DNA of 38,802 bases from Gammaproteobacteria bacterium. Lineage in GTDB: Bacteria > Pseudomonadota > Gammaproteobacteria > Burkholderiales > Burkholderiaceae_D. Every line of letters starts with the position of its first letter. The first letter of the stretch is position 1. The DNA lies in contig CAJCIC010000110.1 of the NCBI GenBank assembly GCA_903970185.1, positions 1 through 38,802 on the forward strand, given 5' to 3'. A program made the translations under genes and the position numbers. Below the pieces are notes generated by a model. It was not told the DNA's origin. It searched no databases and saw nothing but the letters and a program-made list of their open reading frames with translations. Positions 6,997 to 14,779 of the stretch are shown here, in pieces.

Positions 6997-8484
6997 CTAG
7001 GAGAACAGTCGCAGTACGACGAAAAGGCCCGCGGCAAAAAGGCTCGCCCCGAGGAAGACGCACACCGGCAGCGTCAGCACCCAGGCGAGAAGAATGTTGC
7101 GGATGGTGTCCTTTTGCAGGCCTGAGCGGTTCGCGAACATGGTGCCGGCGATGCCCGAGGACAAGACGTGCGTGGTGCTCACGGGTAATCCGAAGACATC
7201 GGCAGCTTCGATCGTCGCCATAGCGACGAGTTCTGCCGAAGCCCCCTGGGCGTAGGTCAGATGGACCTTGCCGATTTTCTCGCCGACGGTCACGACAATG
7301 CGCTTCCAGCCGATCATCGTGCCAAGACCCAGCGCCAGCGCTACGGCCGCCTTGACCCAGATCGGAATGAATGTCGTGACGGTCTTCAAGTCGGCTCGAT
7401 AAGCACCAATGACATCGCGATCGCCGCCTTTGAAGGTATCGGTCTTGAGCAGCTTGGCCAGGGATTCGCTCACGACGTAGATGTTGCTGCGAAGCGCACG
7501 GCGGGCATCTAGCGGCACGTCATTGAGGGTCTTGGCTGCGGCGAGTTGCACTTCGATCGCATGCATCGCATGCGCGACTGCAGGAATCGTATCCGCGTCG
7601 GTCGCACCGCGGCGCAGGTAGGTCGAAAGGGCAGCCTGGGCGTCCTTGTCGCTCATGTTTGCGCCACGTGCAGCGCCATCGACACGGTCGATGATGGCCA
7701 CGCTGGCATGACTCGATTGCACGAGCCTTGCCACCGTAGCGTCGGGCGTTCCCAGATCGAGCGCGTAGACCGTAGGAACGATGCCAATCAAGATCAGCAT
7801 GATCAGTCCCATGCCTTTTTGACCGTCGTTCGAGCCGTGGGCGAAACTCACGCCGGTGCAGGTCAGAATCAAGAGGCTGCGAATCCAAAGCGGGGGCTTC
7901 TCGTCACCCACGGGCGATTTGTACAGGTCCGGATTCTTGATCAGTGCCTTAAACAGCAGCAACAGCAAGCCGGCGCAAACAAAGCCCACCACCGGCGAGA
8001 CGAGCAGTGCCAAGACCGTATCGGAGACTTTGCCCCAGTTGATGCCTTCGCCGAACTTTGTCGTGGCGGAAACGTACGAATTCATCAGTCCGACGCCGAC
8101 GATCGAGCCGATCAGCGTATGTGAACTCGATGCCGGCAAGCCCATATACCAGGTGCCGACGTTCCAGATGATCGCCGAGACCAGAAGCGCGAAGACCATC
8201 GCGAAGCCGGCGCCAGAGCCGACGTTGACGATCAATTCGACCGGCAGGAGCGCGATGATGCCAAAGGCCACGGCGCCGTTGGAGGTCAGTACACCGATAA
8301 AATTCCATGTGCCCGACCAGACCACCGCTTGCATCGGTTTGAGCGAGTGGGTGTAGATCACGGTTGCAACTGCGTTGGCCGTGTCGTGAAAACCGTTGAC
8401 GAATTCGAAACTTAGGGCAAGCAGAAGAGCCAGGATCAAAAGCAGTGCGGTTCCCGGGCCAAGCGACCCCAAGATTGATTCCAT
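6997..8484 (-). CDS. Low-affinity inorganic phosphate transporter, Pit family
   Basis: A 495-residue integral membrane protein of the PiT family, which moves metal-phosphate complexes with protons into the cell. The two internal repeats are visible: FEFVNGFHDTANAVATVIYT near the N-terminus, and SFAHGSNDGQKGMGLIML in the middle. The C-terminal part has DVFGLPVSTTHVLSSGIAGTMFAN. A cytoplasmic loop of roughly 130 residues lies between the halves, typical of PitA. The ATG at 8484 has GGGGAG upstream. A nearby inverted repeat at 8532-8551 may act on its transcription or end the acetyltransferase message. Gene context gives no phosphate-specific partners. Confidence 0.93.
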   Translation of the reverse strand: MESILGSLGPGTALLLILALLLALSFEFVNGFHDTANAVATVIYTHSLKPMQAVVWSGTWNFIGVLTSNGAVAFGIIALLPVELIVNVGSGAGFAMVFALLVSAIIWNVGTWYMGLPASSSHTLIGSIVGVGLMNSYVSATTKFGEGINWGKVSDTVLALLVSPVVGFVCAGLLLLLFKALIKNPDLYKSPVGDEKPPLWIRSLLILTCTGVSFAHGSNDGQKGMGLIMLILIGIVPTVYALDLGTPDATVARLVQSSHASVAIIDRVDGAARGANMSDKDAQAALSTYLRRGATDADTIPAVAHAMHAIEVQLAAAKTLNDVPLDARRALRSNIYVVSESLAKLLKTDTFKGGDRDVIGAYRADLKTVTTFIPIWVKAAVALALGLGTMIGWKRIVVTVGEKIGKVHLTYAQGASAELVAMATIEAADVFGLPVSTTHVLSSGIAGTMFANRSGLQKDTIRNILLAWVLTLPVCVFLGASLFAAGLFVVLRLFS

Positions 8485-8531
8485 TCATGTCTCCCCGATC
8501 AAGCCGAGGATTGTTGTTCTCGAATGTGACA

Positions 8532-8551
8532 TTGGCGTGACGTGTCGCCAA
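8532..8551. promoter_or_regulatory. Inverted repeat TTGGCG-N8-CGCCAA upstream of the Pit gene
   Basis: TTGGCG at 8532-8537 and CGCCAA at 8546-8551 are perfect complements in the 83-base gap between the GNAT stop and the Pit start, both read leftward. It could be an operator or a weak hairpin ending the acetyltransferase message. It does not look like a PhoB box. Confidence 0.35.
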
Positions 8552-8567
8552 AATGCCAAAGCCGGAT

Positions 8568-9014
8568 TCAGGGCCAGATGTACGTCGCCATCGTCCTGCC
8601 GTGCCTTGGATGGGGCGCGATTGCATCGAGACGGAACTGGTGCCGCTCGTAGAAGCGCCGCGCCTTGAGGTTTCCCGGATCGCAGCGCAGCCAGAATCCA
8701 TCTTTCATCTTGTCCTTGGCGTGTGCGAGAAGCAGGCTGCCCACGCCCTGATATTGCGCTTGCGGCGCAACAAACAGTTGCCGCAACCAGCTTTGCTCCT
8801 GATTGAGGGCAACAAAGCCGGCGATTGCGGCGGGGGTGCCGGCAGCGCAAAGCGTCCATTCCGATGACGCTGCGGCAGCGCACAACCTTTGAAACAGCGC
8901 GTCTTGCGTGTCATCGCCGGCATCGGCAAGACCGGTCGAGCACCACGACGCATGCCAGACGCTTGCGATGGCCATCAATTCTTCGCTGGCTGGCGTGAAA
9001 AGCTCGAACATCAT
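8568..9014 (-). CDS. GNAT-family N-acetyltransferase
   Basis: A 148-residue acetyl-CoA-dependent transferase with the GNAT fold. The acetyl-CoA motif is RQLFVAPQAQYQGVGSLLLAHA, where QGVGS corresponds to the Q/RxxGxG/A loop, followed by LRCDPGNLKARRFYERHQFRLD, the usual motif B with NxxARRFYE. The substrate is unknown. The frame continues upstream, but the two tandem ATGs at 9011-9014 start the conserved domain and there is no useful homology before them. The gene is divergent from the NRAMP transporter, with the Fur-like box in the 121-base gap, so both could respond to metal status. Confidence 0.85.
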   Translation of the reverse strand: MMFELFTPASEELMAIASVWHASWCSTGLADAGDDTQDALFQRLCAAAASSEWTLCAAGTPAAIAGFVALNQEQSWLRQLFVAPQAQYQGVGSLLLAHAKDKMKDGFWLRCDPGNLKARRFYERHQFRLDAIAPHPRHGRTMATYIWP

Positions 9015-9106
9015 GGCATGGCGGGGGGCTGTGCGGCGGATTTCAGGGGAAATCGCAAGGCGCTGGCCAGGTGGCGGGTGCCGAGCGGGCAATCCTGTGG
9101 CATCAT

Positions 9107-9125
9107 AAGAATGATTTTCATTTAC
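9107..9125. promoter_or_regulatory. Fur-like metal box in front of the NRAMP gene
   Basis: The 13-base core AATGATTTTCATT at 9110-9122 is a perfect 5-3-5 inverted repeat, like the AATGATAATCATT core of the Fur box. The surrounding 19-mer matches the classical Fur consensus at 13 of 19 positions by my count. It ends 10 bases before the transporter ATG, so repressor binding would block the promoter or the start. An MntR or other metalloregulator is possible too. Confidence 0.7.
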
Positions 9126-9135
9126 ATTCGCATTC

Positions 9136-10389
9136 ATGGTTTCCAACGCAAGACCGCTGCCGGTCGACCCGGGCTTTAACTGGCGCCGCTTTGCCGTCGT
9201 CGCCGGCCCCGGAATCGTCGTCATGCTCGCCGACACCGATGCCGGCAGCATCATTACCGCCGCGCAAAGTGGTGCGGAGTGGGGCTACCAGTTGCTGGCA
9301 TTGCAACTGGTCCTGATCCCGATCCTCTATATCGTCCAGGAAATCACGGTACGCCTTGGCATTGTCACCCAGCTCGGTCACGGTCAGTTGATTGCCAAGC
9401 ATTTTGGCCGCGGCTGGGCGTGGCTGTCGGTGTCGACCTTGATCCTCGCTTGCGTCGGTGCGCTTGTCACCGAACTGAGCGGCATTGCAGGTGTAGGCCA
9501 GTTGCTGGGCATTCCGGTGTGGCAGGCCATGGCCGTGACGGTCGTCGGCCTGTCGGTCATGGCCTATACCGGCTCGTATCTGACGGTGGAGCGCATCGCC
9601 TTGGCCATCGGCCTTTTCGAGCTGGTTTTTCTGGTCGTCGCCTGGCGTGCGCACCCAAGCGCAGCCGAACTCTGGGCAGGTGCCATCAATATTCCGTTTC
9701 GCAACGACAAATATCTCTATCTGGCGGCTGCCAACATCGGCGCCGTGATCATGCCGTGGATGGTTTTCTACCAGCAGTCGGCCGTGATCGAAAAAGGTCT
9801 TGGCGTCGACGATCTCAAGGCCGCCCGCTGGGATACCGCGATCGGTGCCGGGGTGACCCAGCTGATCATGGCCGCCGTATTGATCGCAACCGCAGCCACG
9901 CTGGCCAAAAACGGCGACGCGCACCCGCTCAATACGGTGCAGGACATTGCCAAGGCGATTACGCCTTTCGTTGGCGCCCGCGTTGGCACAACGCTGTTTG
10001 CGCTCGGCATGATCGGCGCATCGCTTGTCGCCACGGTGGTGGTCACGCTGACCGCCGCACGCACTCTGGGCGAAGTCATGGGCTACAAGCATTCGCTCGA
10101 GTTCAGGCCGCGTGAGGCGCCATGGTTCTACGGCGTCTACACGCTCTCGCTCGTCCTCGGTGGAATTCTGGTTGCCTCGGGCGTTGATCTCGTCAAGATC
10201 AGTGTCGGCGTGCAGGTCATGAACGCGCTCTTGCTGCCGATCGTCCTCGGCTTTCTCTACCTGCTTGCGATCAGGGCCTTGCCTGAGCGCTTCCGGCTCG
10301 GGCCTGCCTATCGGCGCGTGGTGCTGGCGATTATCAGCGTCACCGTCATTTTCGGGCTTTACGCCGGCCTGTCAGGCATCGGTTCGTAG
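9136..10389 (+). CDS. NRAMP-family divalent metal transporter (divergent motif group)
   Basis: A 417-residue inner-membrane protein with about 11 hydrophobic segments, of the NRAMP family that imports Mn2+, Fe2+ or related ions with protons. In TM1 the canonical DPGN reads DTDAGS (MLADTDAGSIITAAQSGA), and in TM6 the canonical MPH reads MPWMVFYQQSA. The Met is therefore kept, but the Pro/Asn and His positions differ. This places it in a divergent clade whose ion preference cannot be assumed. The upstream Fur-like box supports a metal-linked role. No good ribosome site precedes the ATG; only about 10 bases separate it from the box. The last 18 bases overlap the end of the convergent MFS gene. 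Confidence 0.88.
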   Translation: MVSNARPLPVDPGFNWRRFAVVAGPGIVVMLADTDAGSIITAAQSGAEWGYQLLALQLVLIPILYIVQEITVRLGIVTQLGHGQLIAKHFGRGWAWLSVSTLILACVGALVTELSGIAGVGQLLGIPVWQAMAVTVVGLSVMAYTGSYLTVERIALAIGLFELVFLVVAWRAHPSAAELWAGAINIPFRNDKYLYLAAANIGAVIMPWMVFYQQSAVIEKGLGVDDLKAARWDTAIGAGVTQLIMAAVLIATAATLAKNGDAHPLNTVQDIAKAITPFVGARVGTTLFALGMIGASLVATVVVTLTAARTLGEVMGYKHSLEFRPREAPWFYGVYTLSLVLGGILVASGVDLVKISVGVQVMNALLLPIVLGFLYLLAIRALPERFRLGPAYRRVVLAIISVTVIFGLYAGLSGIGS

Positions 10390-11625
10390 CCGAGCGGTGA
10401 GCTCTGGCTGGACGCGACGCGCTTCGTGAACCCGGGTCATGAAAAGCGTCGCGATCAAGGGGCCCACAGCGAGCGCGACGAAGGCGGCGTAAAACGAGCC
10501 GCTGGCCTGGAAGACCTGGCCTACGACCAGCGGCACGAGCACGGTCCCCAGCTGCCAGAAGGCATTGCTGATGCCATACGCCGATCCAATCAGCCTTGGC
10601 CCTGAGATTTCTGCGACCATGGCGGCAACCAGTGGCGTGTAGACAAACGCAGATACGCCAAGGATCGGCGCGGCAATCAGGAATTGCGTCTCGGTCTTGA
10701 GCGTGCCAAAAACCAGCAGCATGACGGTGAACATTGCAAAGCAGGCAACCAGGAGCGCCTTGCGCCTGCCACCCAGCAGGTCGGAGAGCAGCCCGATGAG
10801 CGGCTTCGAAATGATTGCGCCGATGCCAAAGCTCGCGGTAATGAAGCCGGCACGAATCGGTGCAATGCCGTAGCCTTTGATCATCAGCGCGTTGGCCCAA
10901 AAAGCGAAGCCCCACGTTCCCCACAGGGCGCCAAAGCCAACGATGGCAAGCAGCACCAGATCGCGGTTGCGAAAGAGCGCTGCGACATTGGGCGGCGCGT
11001 CATCGTCGACCGTGCGCCTGGTGGCGTCTCTGATCGTGAGGAAACACAAGGCGCCCGCGATCAGCGTGGCTGCACCCAGGCTCTGGTAGACGCCGGTCCA
11101 GCCATAGGCCTTGGCGAGCGAGGGCACGCTGGCGTTGGTCGCGACCACGGCAATCGACGATGCCGTCGTCAAAAGACCCATGGCGAGGCCGCGGCTCTTG
11201 AAGTCAAACCAGGTCGCGATGAGTTTCACGCAGGCAGAGAAATCGGCGCCTGCGGCAAGGCCCATGGCGAACTGCAAGGCAAGCCCAAAAATGACCGAAT
11301 CGGTGTAGCCGAAGGCAAACGTCGCAAGCCCGAGCGGGAGGAGCGAGAAGCCGATCATGCGCCTTGGGCCGATCCAGTCGATGGCAACGCCGCCAAAGGC
11401 ATTCGATGCGACATAGCCGACATAAAACGCGGTGACGAATTCGCCAAGGCTTGCCACCTGCATGCCAAGCGATCCACCCACCTGGACTGCGACGTTGGCC
11501 CAGGCCAGACGGTCGACAAAACTCATCAGCAGCGCAAGCCAGGCGAGGCCAAGGATGACCCAGCGATAGCCGCTTTGGCCCTCGCTCTCCGCCTTTTTTT
11601 CCGCCAATGGGTCAGCAACGGTCAT
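10372..11625 (-). CDS. MFS transporter (anion:cation symporter-like)
   Basis: A 417-residue major facilitator with 12 predicted helices. The signature between TM2 and TM3 is seen as GGVAIDWIGPRRMIGFSLL, and TM1 holds WVILGLAWLALLMSFVDRLAWANVA, resembling the anion:cation symporter branch that moves organic acids such as phthalate, tartrate or glucarate. The second half contains a related loop, KPLIGLLSDLLGGRRKALL. It follows the FAD oxidoreductase gene by 28 bases on the same strand, which suggests that it imports that enzyme's substrate. The substrate itself is unknown. Confidence 0.88.
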   Translation of the reverse strand: MTVADPLAEKKAESEGQSGYRWVILGLAWLALLMSFVDRLAWANVAVQVGGSLGMQVASLGEFVTAFYVGYVASNAFGGVAIDWIGPRRMIGFSLLPLGLATFAFGYTDSVIFGLALQFAMGLAAGADFSACVKLIATWFDFKSRGLAMGLLTTASSIAVVATNASVPSLAKAYGWTGVYQSLGAATLIAGALCFLTIRDATRRTVDDDAPPNVAALFRNRDLVLLAIVGFGALWGTWGFAFWANALMIKGYGIAPIRAGFITASFGIGAIISKPLIGLLSDLLGGRRKALLVACFAMFTVMLLVFGTLKTETQFLIAAPILGVSAFVYTPLVAAMVAEISGPRLIGSAYGISNAFWQLGTVLVPLVVGQVFQASGSFYAAFVALAVGPLIATLFMTRVHEARRVQPELTARLRTDA

Positions 11626-11653
11626 GGGCGCCTAGGGTGCCACAGGCTTGCCT

Positions 11654-13018
11654 TCAGCGCCCAAGATATGCGCCCTGATCGATAAGCACCCGTTGCAGCT
11701 GGTCAACGGCAAGCGAGCGCGGCGAGCAGCTGTTCTTTAAGGCAAGCGCCGCGGCGGTGCCTGCGGCCTGGCCCATGACAAAGCAGGCACCACTGACGCG
11801 CGCTGCTGCATGGCCGTCGTGCGTCATCGACGCGCAGCGCCCGGCGGCAAGGACATTGTCGATGCCGTTGGAATGCGCCTGTCGCGGCACCAGCATGCCA
11901 TAGGGCAACTGATTGAATCCGCGCGAGCCGGGAATGTCCGGCCAGAACCACTTCACGTCACCCGCGACGTGTTTCTCGAGGGGCCAGCCGTTGACACCGA
12001 TGGCATCTTCGAAGTCTGCACAGGCAAGGACATCCTCCCCGCTTAGGACCGCTTCGCCAATCAGGCGCCGGGTTTCCCGGATGCCTAGTTGCGGCGCGAT
12101 ATCCAGCGCGTAGGCCGCTTCGAAGCCCGGCACGCGTGCACGCAGGAAGCGCAGGTAATCAACGATCTGCCTGCGGCCTTCAAGTTCGCCAGCGCTTAGC
12201 GATTCGGCGATCGTGCCGTCTGTTGCCGAGCCATCCTGATTCTTCAACTGCGTGACGTTGACGCGCCATTCGTAGGCATGGCGCTGCGGCCTGACGATTG
12301 CGCCGCGCCTGGGAAACCGGAATTCGCCCCTCGCTTCGGCCTCGTCCATGAGGGCGGGGATGCTGTGCCACGCTTCTCCGGCACGCTTGGCATCGACGTT
12401 ACCCACGCGAAACATCAAGGTCGGATACAGCAGATGCCCCTCGTCGTCGCCTTTTTCCATCGGCAATCCTGCCCGGTGCATCAAGTCGCCATCGCCAGAA
12501 CAGTCGATGAAGACGCTGGCGCGCACGGCAAGCCGACCTGATTTGGTCTCGACGAGCAGGCTTTCTAGGGCGCCGTCGTCACGGCGCGTCACGCCCACGG
12601 CCAGCGCGTGAAAGAGAATCTGCGCCCGGCTCGCCAGAAGAAGCTGGTCGGCTGCGCACTTCAGCGCGCTCATGTCGTAGGCCTGAGCCCAGATCTTGCC
12701 CAGGATCAGGTGCGGTTCATTCAAGCCGTCAAGCGCGCGCATGCGCTCGAGCAGCTGATCTGCAACGCCGTGCACCACCTGCTGGATCTCGCCGAAGACG
12801 TTGGCATGAAGTCCGCAAAAATTCGTGACGCCGGCGGCCGTGCCCATGCCGCCAAGAAAACCGTAGCGCTCGATGAGCAGTACGCGTGCGGCGTTTTGCG
12901 CCGCGGCCACCGCAGCGGCAATGCCGGCCGGGCCACCGCCTAAGACGACGACGTCGAATTCACCAAAAACCGGTGTCGTGCGTTCGGGCTCGCGAATCGC
13001 TTCTCGTGTTGTAGTCAT
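11654..13018 (-). CDS. FAD-dependent oxidoreductase (FAD_oxidored family)
   Basis: A 454-residue flavoprotein. The N-terminal FAD-binding motif is VVVLGGGPAGIAAAVAAAQ at about residues 25-43, followed by VLLIERYGFLGGMGTAAGV. The FAD-closing C-terminal part reads NVLAAGRCASMTHDGHAAARV and GQAAGTAAALALK. This is the family of cytoplasmic FAD-dependent dehydrogenases often annotated only as FAD-dependent oxidoreductase, and the substrate is not known. It leads a two-gene operon with the MFS transporter. Its start is 98 bases from the divergent tetR gene, so the TetR operator at 13093-13110 may also affect it. The ATG at 13018 is the first in frame that fits the family. Confidence 0.88.
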   Translation of the reverse strand: MTTTREAIREPERTTPVFGEFDVVVLGGGPAGIAAAVAAAQNAARVLLIERYGFLGGMGTAAGVTNFCGLHANVFGEIQQVVHGVADQLLERMRALDGLNEPHLILGKIWAQAYDMSALKCAADQLLLASRAQILFHALAVGVTRRDDGALESLLVETKSGRLAVRASVFIDCSGDGDLMHRAGLPMEKGDDEGHLLYPTLMFRVGNVDAKRAGEAWHSIPALMDEAEARGEFRFPRRGAIVRPQRHAYEWRVNVTQLKNQDGSATDGTIAESLSAGELEGRRQIVDYLRFLRARVPGFEAAYALDIAPQLGIRETRRLIGEAVLSGEDVLACADFEDAIGVNGWPLEKHVAGDVKWFWPDIPGSRGFNQLPYGMLVPRQAHSNGIDNVLAAGRCASMTHDGHAAARVSGACFVMGQAAGTAAALALKNSCSPRSLAVDQLQRVLIDQGAYLGR

Positions 13019-13082
13019 GTCGGTGCCAGGAAGGATCGATCGCCATTTTGCACCGCTTGCCGAAGTTTTTCACGGCAACCGC

Positions 13083-13110
13083 TTGACAGACCAATACGTA
13101 CGACTATATT
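13083..13110 (+). promoter_or_regulatory. tetR promoter, predicted leaderless start
   Basis: A -35 TTGACA at 13083-13088 and a -10 TATATT at 13105-13110 are 16 bases apart. The start codon begins 6 bases after the -10 box, so the predicted transcript begins at or next to the ATG. No Shine-Dalgarno sequence is possible in between. Confidence 0.75.
13093..13110. promoter_or_regulatory. TetR operator copy 1, in the tetR promoter
   Basis: The 18-mer AATACGTACGACTATATT sits between the -35 and the end of the -10 box of tetR. It matches operator copy 2 at 13866-13883 at 13 of 18 positions directly, and one strand matches the other over the core GTCGTAC. The outer AATA/TATT arms are inverted. This fits autorepression by the TetR protein. 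Confidence 0.72.
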
Positions 13111-13116
13111 GCTTAC

Positions 13117-13749
13117 ATGCCCAAGCCCTCGCACCGTGAAAAAATCCTTCAGGAAGGCCTGAAAGTCGTGCACGCGCACGGGTTTGCCAACGCCAGCGTG
13201 CGCGATATCGTCCAAGCTGCGGGCGTGCCGCAGGGCTCGTTTACCAATCATTTTGCCTCCAAGGAGGCGTTTGGCCTGGAAGTCATCGATCTGTATTTCG
13301 CTGCTGCCGAGAAAACCATCAGCGCCACTTTGCGCAACGATGCCCTGCCGCCGCTGCAACGCTTACGGGCCTACATCGACGCCGGCAAGGAGCAACTGAA
13401 CTGCGACAGCATGCGCGCTGGCTGCCTGTTGGGTAACTTCGCGGCCGAGGCCAGCCAACACAGCGAGGCGATCCGGCAGCGGCTACTGCAGATTTTTGCA
13501 GAGGTGCGCGCGTCGATCGCTTACTGTCTGAAGGCCGCGGTCGAGGCGGGGGAAATTGCGCCATCGAGCGACTGCGATGAGATCGCGGCCTTTGTCGTAT
13601 CGTCGTTGCAAGGCGCCAACCTGATGGCCAAGACTGAACGCAGCCCGCTACCCGTGGAGCGCTTGAAGGACGTCCTCTTCAATGTCCTGATTCCACGCAT
13701 CGGCCAGCCACGCGCATCCGCGTCTGCGCTTTCTGGCCGCATGCGCTAG
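13117..13749 (+). CDS. TetR-family transcriptional repressor
   Basis: A 210-residue one-component regulator. The N-terminal HTH covers about residues 10-55 and reads HREKILQEGLKVVHAHGFAN, then SVRDIVQAAGVPQGSFTNHFASKEAF, a standard TetR DNA-binding domain. The C-terminal ligand domain contains LNCDSMRAGCLLGNFAAEAS, which matches the Cys-containing segment of the AcuR/NemR-like branch. The ligand is unknown; reactive carbonyls or unsaturated compounds are plausible because Cys residues are in the ligand part. It probably represses itself and the SDR gene 216 bases downstream, since both promoters carry the same operator-like 18-mer. It may also control the divergent FAD/MFS operon. Confidence 0.93.
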   Translation: MPKPSHREKILQEGLKVVHAHGFANASVRDIVQAAGVPQGSFTNHFASKEAFGLEVIDLYFAAAEKTISATLRNDALPPLQRLRAYIDAGKEQLNCDSMRAGCLLGNFAAEASQHSEAIRQRLLQIFAEVRASIAYCLKAAVEAGEIAPSSDCDEIAAFVVSSLQGANLMAKTERSPLPVERLKDVLFNVLIPRIGQPRASASALSGRMR

Positions 13750-13762
13750 GGAACCTGGCTCG

Positions 13763-13794
13763 GCCGGCGCGCATGCGCGCTCGTAGACGCCGGC
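13763..13794. terminator. GC-rich hairpin after tetR
   Basis: GCCGGCG at 13763-13769 pairs with CGCCGGC at 13788-13794. The inside holds a perfect 14-base palindrome, GCGCGCATGCGCGC, at 13767-13780, so alternative folds are possible. It begins 13 bases after the tetR stop and could separate tetR from the SDR transcript. There is no T-tract. Confidence 0.45.
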
Positions 13795-13854
13795 ATTCTC
13801 GCTGCAATCGCCGCTAGCAGGCCTTCCTGGCCGCCACCGTCCTCAAAGTTGGCC

Positions 13855-13883
13855 TTGACAAATCTAATACGGTCGTACATATT
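13855..13883 (+). promoter_or_regulatory. Promoter of the SDR gene at 13966
   Basis: A -35 TTGACA at 13855-13860 is followed by an AT-rich -10 region; CATATT at 13878-13883 gives 17-base spacing, and TATTAT at 13880-13885 is an alternative. The remaining 80 bases before the SDR start form a normal leader, with AAGGAT near the ATG. Confidence 0.6.
13866..13883. promoter_or_regulatory. TetR operator copy 2, in the SDR promoter
   Basis: The 18-mer AATACGGTCGTACATATT sits just after the -35 box and over the -10 of the SDR promoter, the same placement as copy 1 in the tetR promoter. The outer AATA/TATT arms are inverted. A repressor bound here would block RNA polymerase. Confidence 0.72.
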
Positions 13884-13965
13884 ATATGGGCTACCTTGCG
13901 TGTTACCCGGATCGGGTCGACGCGGTCAGTCCGATTGAATTTCTCGACAGGAAAAGGATGTCATC

Positions 13966-14715
13966 ATGAACAAACCCGTGGTTCTTATCACCGGTGCCTT
14001 AACGGGCATCGGACGCGCGTCAGCGCTGGCCTTTGCGCGCGCAGGTGCTGACGTTGTTGTTTCAGGGCGCAACCCCGAGCAGGGTCAGGCGCTGGTCGGG
14101 GAATTGCGCAAGCTCGGTAGCGAGTCCGAATTCGTGCAAACCGATGTGCGCATCGATAGCGAGGTGCGAAACCTTGTCGACACCACGGTGAAGCGTTTCG
14201 GGCGTCTGGATGCGGCCGTTAACAATGCCGGTACCGAAGGAACGCCAGGTGCCGTGACCGAGCAGACCGAAGCGAGCTACGCGGCCACTTTCGACACGAA
14301 TGTGCTTGGCGTCTTGCTGAGCATGAAGCATGAACTTCGGGTCATGCAGGAAAAAGGCAGTGGCAGCATCGTCAACATTTCATCGGCGTACGGCAAGGTC
14401 GGTGCAGCCGGGGCCTCGGTGTACGTCGCAAGCAAGCATGCCGTTGAAGGCCTGACCAAATCCGCGGCGCTCGAAGTTGCGGCAAGTGGCATTCGCGTCA
14501 ACGCCATCGCACCGGGTCCGATTGATACCGGCATGCTGGATCGTTTCACGGGTGGTAATGCCAAGGCCAAGGCTGATTTCGGCGCGGCGATGCCGATGAA
14601 GCGGCTGGGCACGGGCGAAGAGATCGCTGAAGCGGTGGTGTTTGTCGCTTTGGGCAAGGCGGCATTCATGACCGGACAGTCGCTGTCTGTCGATGGTGGC
14701 GTGACAGCCGGCTGA
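13966..14715 (+). CDS. SDR-family oxidoreductase, probable TetR target
   Basis: A 249-residue classical short-chain dehydrogenase. All signatures are intact: TGALTGIG for the cofactor, NNAG, the catalytic Ser in NISSAYGK, and Tyr/Lys in YVASK, with the Ser-Tyr distance of 13 typical of active enzymes. The C-terminal SVDGGVTAG is normal for the glucose-1-dehydrogenase/ketoacyl-reductase-like group. The substrate is unknown. An Arg in VVVSGRNPEQ after the second beta strand suggests NADP. It lies behind a promoter with the same operator as tetR, so it is most likely induced by the TetR ligand, possibly as a detoxifying reductase. Confidence 0.93.
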   Translation: MNKPVVLITGALTGIGRASALAFARAGADVVVSGRNPEQGQALVGELRKLGSESEFVQTDVRIDSEVRNLVDTTVKRFGRLDAAVNNAGTEGTPGAVTEQTEASYAATFDTNVLGVLLSMKHELRVMQEKGSGSIVNISSAYGKVGAAGASVYVASKHAVEGLTKSAALEVAASGIRVNAIAPGPIDTGMLDRFTGGNAKAKADFGAAMPMKRLGTGEEIAEAVVFVALGKAAFMTGQSLSVDGGVTAG

Positions 14716-14721
14716 ACCTCG

Positions 14722-14754
14722 GACCCACGGGTGCGTTTTGGCGCCCTGTGGGTC
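14722..14754. terminator. Hairpin between convergent SDR and membrane protein genes
   Basis: GACCCAC at 14722-14728 pairs with GTGGGTC at 14748-14754, extended by GGG/CCC with one bulged T. It sits 6 bases after the SDR stop and 25 bases from the end of the convergent gene. No T-tract follows. Confidence 0.5.
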
Positions 14755-14779
14755 TGCCGGCCGTCCGCTTCAAAGCCGA

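Noticed and set aside
9118-10092. Long leftward frame opposite the NRAMP gene
   Set aside because: Arg/Asp/His-rich shadow without a domain; the NRAMP frame has clear membrane helices.
10684-11685. Rightward frame opposite the MFS gene
   Set aside because: Antisense shadow, no recognisable domain.
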